From the NCBI GenBank assembly GCA_003389325.1, contig QQVE01000055.1, positions 124,001 to 188,000 of the forward strand: DNA of 64,000 nt, in the 5' to 3' direction. Positions within the stretch are counted from its first letter, which is position 1. Every line of letters begins with the position of its first letter. A program made the translations under genes and the position numbers. Below the pieces are notes generated by a model, which searched no databases, was not told the DNA's origin, and saw only the letters and a list, made by a program, of their open reading frames with translations. Source of the stretch: Planctomycetota bacterium. GTDB lineage: Bacteria; Planctomycetota; Planctomycetia; Pirellulales; PALSA-1355. Of this stretch, positions 46,880 through 53,983 are shown piece by piece.

Positions 46880-48538
46880 CTAGTTCCGATTGCGCCGGCG
46901 GCGGTTGGCATCGTCCGGCACGGGTCCGGCCATCGGCGGCGTTTCGAAAAACTTGCCGTCGTCGACCAGCCGAGGGTCGCCGGTGCGTTTCAGTTCGGCC
47001 ATCAACTGCTCGCGCAGTTGCTCGAGCACTTCGGCATACTCGGGATCCTCGGCCATGTTCTGCATCTCGTGCGGATCTTTTTTCAGGTCGAACAGCTCTT
47101 CGCGCGGCCGCTGTCCGTAGGCATGCTCGAAGTAGGATTTCCACTTCGGATCGTCGCGGTGGAGCACGAGCCAGGCCTTCGTCGGACCGGCATCCTCGTC
47201 CGGCAGCGTGACGCGCGTGTTCTCGGTGATCTCTTCCTCGCTCGGCGGATCGCTGCTGTCGAGACGATACGGATCGCCCAGCGGCATGCGGTCGGGGCGG
47301 AAGTTGATCACCAGGCGGTACTCGGGCGTGCGGATCGACCGCTGCGGATAGGGGAGGTTGCCCGCGCGGGCATTCTCCACGTGACGTTCGCGGCCGGACA
47401 GCACCCAGGTGCGTTCGGGATCGACCTGACCCTGATCCTCCGACTCGAGCACGGGCCACAGACTGTGAGCGGTCATCACCTCGGGCACCGCCACGCCCGC
47501 GGCTTCGAGAAACGTGGGGGCGAGGTCCGGCAAACTCACCAGGTCGTCGACGACGCGATCGCCCACGACCTCGGGACCGGCGATCGCCAGCGGCACGGCC
47601 GTGCCGAAGTCGTACAGATTGCACTTGCCGTGCGGGAAGCCCGGCGGACCGTGGTCGCCGCTGACGGCAATCAGCGTATTGTCCAGCTTGCCGGCTTTTT
47701 CCAGCTCTTCGATCAATACCCCCAGCGCCGCGTCGAACGCCGCAATCTCGCCGAGGTAGTCCGCCACGTCCTGCCGCACCACGGGGACGTCGGGCAAGAA
47801 GGGCGGCAGCCGCCCCTCGAGTGTGTCAGGATCGAACTTCCACAGGTCTTTGCCCGAGCCCTTGATCCACTTGCGATGGACGTTGGTCGGTCCGAACCAA
47901 TAGGCAAACGGTTCGCCGGATTTGCCGTCCTCGAGAAACTGTTTGAAGTTGCCGCGAACCTCGTCCAGCAATTCCTGCTTGGCTTCGTCGACCGACTTGC
48001 CGCCCTCGACCATCCGCGTGGCCTGTTGGGAGAACTGGTTGAAGCGGCCTCCTGCTTTTTGATAGGCGAATTGCTGCTTGCCGTACGGGGCATCGGCCGG
48101 TCGGCCGGGGCTCCACACCTTCCAGGTCTTGCCGATGTGATAGCCGGAGTCCTTGAGCAACAGCGGCCAGCTTGGAATGCTGTCGTCCCACACCGCGCCG
48201 CGGAGGATCGCGGCGCGTCCCGTGCGCCAGAAGTACTGTCCGCTCAGGATCGAGCTGCGGCAGGGCGTGCAGGAAGGCGCGTTGACGAACGCGCGCGTGA
48301 ACAGCACGCCGCGCTGGGCGATGCGGTCAAAATTCGGCGTGCGTACCAGTCCCTGGAGTCCGTCGGCGCCATCGGTCGCCGCATAGGCGCTGGCCAGCCG
48401 CCCCCAGTCGTCGGCGAAGGCGAACAGAATGTTGGGACGCTCTGCCTCGGCAGCGCGCGCGATCGACGCCGCCCCGGCAACCAACAACAGGACTACGCCG
48501 GCCGCGGCCAAGTATCTCCGCATGATTTTCGATTGCAT
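46880..48538 (-). CDS. Type I sulfatase
   Basis: 552 residues from ATG 48538 (or 548 from 48523), with a signal peptide ending near A-R-A-A. The formylglycine motif is C90-T-P-C-R94 (CxPxR), preceded by R-P-N-I-L-F-A-F-A-D-D. The later S-G-D-H-G-P metal site is intact. The middle part resembles N-sulfoglucosamine sulfohydrolase-like and other planctomycete sulfatases that remove sulfate from polysaccharides. It needs a formylglycine-generating enzyme, not in this window. It converges with the VOC gene. A longer upstream frame over the cupin gene is not real. Confidence 0.88.
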   Translation of the reverse strand: MQSKIMRRYLAAAGVVLLLVAGAASIARAAEAERPNILFAFADDWGRLASAYAATDGADGLQGLVRTPNFDRIAQRGVLFTRAFVNAPSCTPCRSSILSGQYFWRTGRAAILRGAVWDDSIPSWPLLLKDSGYHIGKTWKVWSPGRPADAPYGKQQFAYQKAGGRFNQFSQQATRMVEGGKSVDEAKQELLDEVRGNFKQFLEDGKSGEPFAYWFGPTNVHRKWIKGSGKDLWKFDPDTLEGRLPPFLPDVPVVRQDVADYLGEIAAFDAALGVLIEELEKAGKLDNTLIAVSGDHGPPGFPHGKCNLYDFGTAVPLAIAGPEVVGDRVVDDLVSLPDLAPTFLEAAGVAVPEVMTAHSLWPVLESEDQGQVDPERTWVLSGRERHVENARAGNLPYPQRSIRTPEYRLVINFRPDRMPLGDPYRLDSSDPPSEEEITENTRVTLPDEDAGPTKAWLVLHRDDPKWKSYFEHAYGQRPREELFDLKKDPHEMQNMAEDPEYAEVLEQLREQLMAELKRTGDPRLVDDGKFFETPPMAGPVPDDANRRRRNRN

Positions 48539-48767
48539 GACTGCGTCCGCCTCCGGATACCGTAAACCTGTCAACGTCGGCACCGTCATTGTGGTTGCGA
48601 GCCAAACTCGGTGCAACCGTCGCCGGCTGTGCGGAGCCTGGCTGTCGGAATCATGGAAACCGCTACAGGCCGACTCGTCGCGTTGCGGCCGCTTGGGCGG
48701 GGCATTCGCGGGGCTATACTTACTTCGATTGTGGCGCGGCACACGAGGCCGCGGCCGGATGGATCTC

Positions 48768-48776
48768 AAAGGAGGT
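48768..48776 (+). promoter_or_regulatory. Strong ribosome binding site that sets a GTG start
   Basis: AAAGGAGGT lies five bases before the GTG at 48782. It decides the start of the bicupin gene over an open frame that runs 170 bases further upstream. Confidence 0.7.
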
Positions 48777-48781
48777 GCCCT

Positions 48782-49969
48782 GTGTCCGAAGTTCAACGCC
48801 GACAGTTTCTCGCTCGCTCCGCGGCGCTGGCTGCGGCCGCCACGGCCTCGCTGAATGCCGATACGGCCAGCGGCGGCAGCACGAGCTTTATGAACAACGT
48901 GCCCGACCCGCTGCTCTCGGGCCAAGAACTGCCCACGTTCAAGTTCGCGCTGGAGAAATCCGAGGGCAAGGTGATCGGCGGCAGCTACGGCAAGGAAGCC
49001 ACGGTCGAACAGTTGCCCATCTCCAAGGGCATCGCCGGAGTCTCGATGCGGCTCGAGCCGGGAGCCATGCGCGAGCTGCACTGGCACGCCACGGCGGCCG
49101 AGTGGGCCTTCGTGCTCGCAGGACGCGCGCGCACTACCGTCATCGCCCCGGACAACACTTCGGAGACCAACGACTTCGAGCCGGGAGACGTCTGGTACTT
49201 TCCGCGCGGCCACGGCCACATGCTCGAATGCCTGGGAGACGAGCCGTGCCATTTCATCCTGATCTTCGACAACGGCTACTTCTCCGAGTTCGGCACCTTC
49301 AGCATCACCGACTGGATGGGCCACGTGCCGCGGTCGCTGTTGGCCAAGAATTTCGGCCTGCCCGAGTCGGCCTTCCGCGGTTTCCCCAAGAGCGAGGTCT
49401 ACTTTGCTCGCGGCGAAGTTCCGCCCGCCGAGCCCGCCAAGCCGCTGGCCGGCTGGAGGCTTCCGCCGCAAACGCACAAGTACCGCATGTTGGCCCAGCC
49501 GCCGCATCGGGTCTTCGACGGCGGCCGCGAGTGGCGGGTCGATTCGTCGCAATTCGAAATCTCGACCACCCTCATGGGCGTGATCCTCGACCTCGATCCC
49601 GGCGCGCTGCGCGAACTGCACTGGCACCCCACCTCCGACGAATGGCAGTACGTCATCGACGGCGACATCAGCGTGACGATGTTCGGCTCGCACGGCCGCT
49701 TCCGCTCCGAGACGCTGGAAAAGGGCGACGTCGCCTACATTCCCCAGGGCTACGGCCACTCGATCGAGAACGTCGGCACCAGCCCCTGCCGCGTGCTGGT
49801 CGGCTTCAACACGGGCGTCTACGAGTCGATCGACCTGTCGCAGTGGATCGCCGGCAATCCGGCCAACGTGCTGGCCACGAATTTCGGCAAGCCGGAAGCC
49901 CTGTTCGAAAAGTTTCCGCACGACGATGTGTTCATCGCCTCGCAGAACGGCCCCCAGCCGCGGCCATAG
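48782..49969 (+). CDS. Tat-exported bicupin, oxalate decarboxylase family
   Basis: 395 residues from GTG 48782. The N-terminus has R-R-Q-F-L followed by an alanine-rich helix, a Tat signal. Two cupin domains follow. Each has the Mn motif E-L-H-W-H-x-T-x-x-E-W and a downstream G-H; the first is at His100 and His102. The lid segment after cupin one reads S-E-F-G-T where B. subtilis OxdC has S-E-N-S-T, so the catalytic Glu is kept. That favours decarboxylase over oxidase activity. Export of a folded metalloprotein fits Tat. It would turn oxalate into formate and CO2 outside the cytoplasm. Confidence 0.87.
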   Translation: MSEVQRRQFLARSAALAAAATASLNADTASGGSTSFMNNVPDPLLSGQELPTFKFALEKSEGKVIGGSYGKEATVEQLPISKGIAGVSMRLEPGAMRELHWHATAAEWAFVLAGRARTTVIAPDNTSETNDFEPGDVWYFPRGHGHMLECLGDEPCHFILIFDNGYFSEFGTFSITDWMGHVPRSLLAKNFGLPESAFRGFPKSEVYFARGEVPPAEPAKPLAGWRLPPQTHKYRMLAQPPHRVFDGGREWRVDSSQFEISTTLMGVILDLDPGALRELHWHPTSDEWQYVIDGDISVTMFGSHGRFRSETLEKGDVAYIPQGYGHSIENVGTSPCRVLVGFNTGVYESIDLSQWIAGNPANVLATNFGKPEALFEKFPHDDVFIASQNGPQPRP

Positions 49970-50008
49970 CACCAGAGCCGCCTCGCGCCGTCCACCAAGG
50001 CGAAGTAG

Positions 50009-50674
50009 CTAGACGCGTAGCCACGCACTGCTGCGCGCCTGACGAATCTCGCCGAGAATCCGGTGCGTGATGGCCGATTCGACCAGCTCGGCCACGGAAC
50101 GGGTTTGCAACTTCTGCATGATAGCCGCGCGGCGCATTTCGACCGCTCGCTCCGAGATCTGCAGCTTCGACGCCATCACTTTGTTCGAGGCGCCGCAGAG
50201 CAGCAGCTCGAGTGTTTCCTGCTCGCGCGGCGTCAGCAGGCGAATGCGCTCGTCGAGCTCGGCGTACTCGGCGTCGTGCCGCCGCCATTCGTCGTCCAGC
50301 GCCAGGGCCTTTTGCACGCGGTCCAATAGCAGCTCGCGCTCGAAGGGCTTTTCCAAAAACTCGATCGCGCCGGTCTTCATCGCAGCCACGGCCGTCGAAA
50401 CATCGGCGTGCGCGGTAATGAAGATCACCGGGATGCGATTCCCCTCGCGAACGAGCTGTTCGTACAGCTCCAGCCCGTCCTGCACGGGCATCCGCACGTC
50501 GAGCACCAGGCAGCCTGACATCGACGGGTCGTAGAAGCGATGAAACTCCGCGGCGTTGGCGAACGCGCGGACCGTGAACTTCATCGCCGAGAGCAGCGTC
50601 GTCAGCGATTCCAGCATCTGGCGGTCGTCGTCAACGACAAATACAGTCGTTCGATGTGCTGACGTGCTGTTCAT
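50009..50674 (-). CDS. FixJ-family response regulator
   Basis: 221 residues from ATG 50674. The receiver domain has Asp15-Asp16-Asp17, the phosphate acceptor Asp59 (L-V-L-D-V-R-M-P), Thr87 and Lys109. The LuxR-type HTH (about 150-210) starts L-T-P-R-E-Q-E-T-L-E and includes A-S-K-L-Q-I-S. This is the FixJ/NodW architecture. Its start overlaps the kinase 3-prime end by 44 bases, so the pair is translationally coupled. It diverges from the nitrate operon and probably activates it in response to the kinase. Confidence 0.9.
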   Translation of the reverse strand: MNSTSAHRTTVFVVDDDRQMLESLTTLLSAMKFTVRAFANAAEFHRFYDPSMSGCLVLDVRMPVQDGLELYEQLVREGNRIPVIFITAHADVSTAVAAMKTGAIEFLEKPFERELLLDRVQKALALDDEWRRHDAEYAELDERIRLLTPREQETLELLLCGASNKVMASKLQISERAVEMRRAAIMQKLQTRSVAELVESAITHRILGEIRQARSSAWLRV

Positions 50675-52268
50675 GCTCGGTTGCCAAAGGTAGCTGAAAT
50701 CCGACGACGGCGCCGCCGCCGGCGCGGTTTCTGCCCCAGAGCCGGCCGTCGTGGCGCTCGAGAATCGTGCGGCTGATCGACAGTCCCATCCCCAGGCCTT
50801 CCGGCTTGGTCGAGAAGAACGGGGCAAACGATTCCTCGGCGCCCGCGGTACCGAAGCCGGGCCCGGTGTCGGCCACTTCCACCGTGGCGTTGTGACCCTC
50901 GACGCAAGTCCGAATGTCGACGTGGCGGTCTTCTCGATCGCACGCGGCCACGGCTTGCGCCGCGTTCTGCACCAGGTTCACGACGACCTGCTGAATCTCG
51001 AGCGGATCGGCCTCGACGATGATCTCGCCGACGGCCAAATCGACCGACCATTGCACCTGGGCCTGCTCGAGTTGGGGGCGGCACAGATCGCATACTTCGC
51101 GCACCAGGGCGTTCAGCTCGACGACGCTTCGCTGGCCGCCGCCGGCGCGCACGAAGTTTCGCATGCTGCGGACGATTTGACCCGCCCGCAGCGCCGCTCG
51201 TTTCAACCGGGCGATCGTCGAGGCCGTCGTCTCGGCGTCGAACGTGCCGTTTTCGGCCGACAGCTCGAGCACGTCGGCATAGTTGGTGATCGAGGCCAGC
51301 GGCTGGTTGATCTCGTGCGCCAATCCCGTGGCCAATTGTCCCAGCGCCGTGATGCGCGATGCATGAGCCAGCTCGCCGGACAGCTCGCGCATCCGGCTCT
51401 CGGCGGCCTGGCGTTCGGCGATCTCGCCCTCCAGGGCGCGATTGGCCGCCACCAGCTCGCTGGTGCGCTCGGCCACGCGCGATTCGAGCTCGTCGCGCGC
51501 CTCAGTGAGCAGTTCGGCCATCTCGCGATGTCTCGATTCGCTGTCGGCCAGCTTCGTGATCTGCTGGCGGATCAGGTTCAATGCCGGTCGCAGGACGACG
51601 AAGTAAACGGCTACCAGCAAGCCCAGCGCGGCGAGCATGGCGGCCATGCCGCACCAGCGCAGAAAATCGACCTGCCGGCCGGCCGAGACCTCGAGCATGC
51701 CCACGACGCGTTCCATGCCTTCCAGGTACTGCGGTTCCTCGGAAAGAATCGTGTCCAGGGCGGCCTGGATCGCGGCATCGTGGTCCGTATCGTCGGGGGA
51801 AGTGTCGGCAATCGTGTGAGCGGCCGTGCGAATGGCCTCGAGCCGGGGCTCGAGCGCCAGTAGCGCAGCAGCCGTGCGCTCATCGGCAATCGGCTCCAAG
51901 CCGAGCGCTACGCTGCCGCTGAGCAGCCCCCGGTGAGCCGTGTTCCATTCATAGACCGCCTTCAGCAATTGTTCGCGGCGGTCGGCTCGCGCGCCGTCGC
52001 CCGAGCGCGTGGCCAGAGCCAGGGCGTTCTTGGCGATTTTCTGGCTCAGCATCCGCTGCCGGCCGGCCACGTTGATCGCCGGCGCGTAGAGATTCAGCCG
52101 CACCAACTGTGGTTGAATGATCGCCTCATCGACCACGGCCAGACTGGCCACGGCCAGCAGAGCCCACAGATACCGCCCCGATAGCAAGCGCACCAGACCT
52201 ACGGGGCCGGTCGCGGGGCTGCCTGTCGACGGCGAGAGTTCTTCGGGTTCGGGGGAATGTGCGCGCAT
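50631..52268 (-). CDS. PilJ/NarX-like sensor histidine kinase
   Basis: 545 residues from ATG 52268, with GGAG seven bases upstream; a TTG 25 codons earlier is less likely. A first membrane segment lies at about 32-50. The periplasmic region begins with a PilJ/NarX type motif, N-V-A-G-R-Q-R-M-L-S-Q-K (about 66-77), related to the nitrate-binding P-box sensors. A second membrane segment lies near 205-225, then a coiled coil. The kinase core has H-E-I-N-Q-P-L (His box), an N box with N-L-V-Q-N-A-A, and D-T-G-P-G-F. Nitrate or nitrite sensing is inferred from the domain and the neighbours. Confidence 0.87.
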   Translation of the reverse strand: MRAHSPEPEELSPSTGSPATGPVGLVRLLSGRYLWALLAVASLAVVDEAIIQPQLVRLNLYAPAINVAGRQRMLSQKIAKNALALATRSGDGARADRREQLLKAVYEWNTAHRGLLSGSVALGLEPIADERTAAALLALEPRLEAIRTAAHTIADTSPDDTDHDAAIQAALDTILSEEPQYLEGMERVVGMLEVSAGRQVDFLRWCGMAAMLAALGLLVAVYFVVLRPALNLIRQQITKLADSESRHREMAELLTEARDELESRVAERTSELVAANRALEGEIAERQAAESRMRELSGELAHASRITALGQLATGLAHEINQPLASITNYADVLELSAENGTFDAETTASTIARLKRAALRAGQIVRSMRNFVRAGGGQRSVVELNALVREVCDLCRPQLEQAQVQWSVDLAVGEIIVEADPLEIQQVVVNLVQNAAQAVAACDREDRHVDIRTCVEGHNATVEVADTGPGFGTAGAEESFAPFFSTKPEGLGMGLSISRTILERHDGRLWGRNRAGGGAVVGFQLPLATEHEQHVSTSNDCICR

Positions 52269-52427
52269 GTCTCTCCGGCTCGTATGAAAACCGCGTTCCG
52301 TTGGGCCGTGAAGTTTCCGGCCCGCTGCGGAAACGTCGTTCAAGCAGGCAGATGCGTGCGGGGGCGAGTTATCGGTTCACCTCGGGTTGCCCATCCAGGC
52401 GGCAGCACGTGCCTTGAAGGGCGGCAT

Positions 52428-52447
52428 GCGATCGGCGCGGCGATCGC
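52428..52447. promoter_or_regulatory. Operator-like dyad
   Basis: GCGATCG (52428-52434) and CGATCGC (52441-52447) are perfect inverted 7-base arms with a 6-base spacer. The size fits a dimeric regulator such as the FixJ-type protein encoded next door. Binding is inference. Confidence 0.4.
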
Positions 52448-52465
52448 GCAAACCGAGGTTCGCCC

Positions 52466-52500
52466 TTCGGATGCCCGAAACTCCGCTTCGGGTTTCCGAA
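52466..52500. promoter_or_regulatory. Long hairpin in the nitrate operon leader
   Basis: An outer stem TTCGGA (52466-52471) with TCCGAA (52495-52500) and an inner stem CCCGAA (52474-52479) with TTCGGG (52487-52492) are separated by two-base mismatches and a 7-base loop. It lies 94 bases before the transporter start. No T tract follows. It may be an attenuator, an antitermination site or a protein-binding dyad. Confidence 0.45.
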
Positions 52501-52594
52501 GAAAGACGCTGCTGCCGGCGTCGTGGGTACCGTGCTTGCTTCTCCGGCGATGCGACGAACTCACGCCTGTTGGATTCACGTACCGGAGCGACCC

Positions 52595-53968
52595 ATGCAG
52601 ACTCGCGGCAAGGCGACGCGCATCCACTTGCTCAATTTCTCCACGCCGCAGATGCGCGCCTTTCACATGTCGTGGATGGCGTTCTTTCTTTGCTTCTTCG
52701 CGTGGTTCGGCATCGCCCCCTTGATGACCGTCGTGCGCGAGGAAATGGCGCTGACCAAGACACAGGTCGGCTGGTGCGTGATCGGGTCGGTGGCGATTAC
52801 CGTGCTGGCGCGCCTGTTCGTCGGCTGGCTGTGCGACAAGATCGGCCCACGCCGCGCCTACGCGGGATTATTGATCGCCGGTTCGCTGCCGGTGATGGGC
52901 ATCGCCCTGGCCGACGACTTTCAGACGTTCCTGCTGTTTCGCGTGCTAATTGGCGCGATCGGCGCGTCGTTCGTCATCACGCAGTATCACACGTCGCTGA
53001 TGTTCGCCGGCAATTGCGTCGGCACGGCCAATGCCACGACCGCCGGTTGGGGCAATCTCGGCGGCGGCGTGACCCAGTTCGTGATGCCGCTGGTCTTCAC
53101 GTTCTTCGTCGGCGCGGTGGGCTTTTCTTCGGCACAAGGGTGGCGGCTCTCGATGGTCGTCGCGGGAGTTGCCTGTGCGGTGACCGGAGTGGCCTATTTC
53201 CTGCTCACGCAGGACACGCCCGAGGGCGACCTCAAGCAGTTGCGCGCCCAGGGCAAGCTTCCGGCGGCCGCAGAGGTGCGCGGCACGTTTGGCGAAGCGT
53301 GCCGCGACCCGCGCGTGTGGGCTCTGGCCGTCATGTACGGCGCCTGCTTCGGTATCGAATTGACGGTGAACAACGTGGCCGCGCTGTACTTCGTCGACTA
53401 CTTCGCCGTGTTTCGCGAGATGGAGACGATTCAAGCCGCCCGGTACGCCGGCCTGATCGCGGCGTCGTTCGGCCTGATGAACCTGTTTGCGCGTACGTTG
53501 GGCGGGGCCTTCGGCGACAAGTGCGGCAGCATCTGGGGACTCTCGGGCCGTGTGAAGTGGCTTTTTGTCACGCTGTTCTGCGAGGGGCTGCTGCTGATGG
53601 TCTTTTCGCAAATCAGCGTCCTGGCGCTGGCGATTCCGGCACTGGTGATCTTCAGCCTGTTCGTGCAGATGTCCGAGGGGGCGACGTTTGCCATCGTGCC
53701 GTTCGTCAACCGCCGTGCACTGGGCTCGGTTTCGGGAATCGTCGGCGCCGGCGGCAACGCCGGGGCCGTGGCGGTCGGTTTCCTCTTCAAGGCCCAGGGG
53801 CTTTCCTGGCCCACGGCGTTTCTGGTCATCGGTGCGGCCGTGCTGTCGATCTCGTTTCTCAGCTTTGCCGTTCGCTTCAGCGAAGGGGCTGAGGCCGAGT
53901 TCGACCGTCCCTCCGAAGCGGCGCCCCGACCTTCGCTCGCGTACCAGCCGGCATTGCAGGAATCCTGA
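52595..53968 (+). CDS. NarK/NasA-type nitrate/nitrite MFS transporter
   Basis: 457 residues from ATG 52595; the frame is open upstream, but this start gives a normal N-terminus for the family. About 12 membrane segments. The NNP-family marks are present: G-x-x-x-D-K-[IL]-G-x-R after helix 2-3, F-V-I-T-Q-Y-H-T-S in helix 5, and A-G-W-G-N-L-G-G-G, the nitrate signature, with a related G-G-N-A-G copy near residue 390. It imports nitrate (and perhaps exports nitrite). It is first in the nitrate operon, 15 bases before the nitrite reductase gene. Confidence 0.9.
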   Translation: MQTRGKATRIHLLNFSTPQMRAFHMSWMAFFLCFFAWFGIAPLMTVVREEMALTKTQVGWCVIGSVAITVLARLFVGWLCDKIGPRRAYAGLLIAGSLPVMGIALADDFQTFLLFRVLIGAIGASFVITQYHTSLMFAGNCVGTANATTAGWGNLGGGVTQFVMPLVFTFFVGAVGFSSAQGWRLSMVVAGVACAVTGVAYFLLTQDTPEGDLKQLRAQGKLPAAAEVRGTFGEACRDPRVWALAVMYGACFGIELTVNNVAALYFVDYFAVFREMETIQAARYAGLIAASFGLMNLFARTLGGAFGDKCGSIWGLSGRVKWLFVTLFCEGLLLMVFSQISVLALAIPALVIFSLFVQMSEGATFAIVPFVNRRALGSVSGIVGAGGNAGAVAVGFLFKAQGLSWPTAFLVIGAAVLSISFLSFAVRFSEGAEAEFDRPSEAAPRPSLAYQPALQES

Positions 53969-53983
53969 GCAAGAGGTCTTCCC

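Larger units (their letters stand above)
52269..52594. other. Divergent control region between the kinase and the nitrate operon
   Basis: 326 bases between the leftward kinase and rightward transporter start codons. It holds two clear dyads, listed separately. No obvious TATAAT/TTGACA pair is seen for either direction, which fits activator-dependent transcription. No coding sequence is supported here. Confidence 0.5.

Noticed and set aside
48539-49972. A minus-strand extension of the sulfatase frame over the bicupin gene
   Set aside because: The extra 478 codons have no sulfatase or other motif, and the opposite strand encodes a clear bicupin; the signal peptide at 48538 sets the true start.
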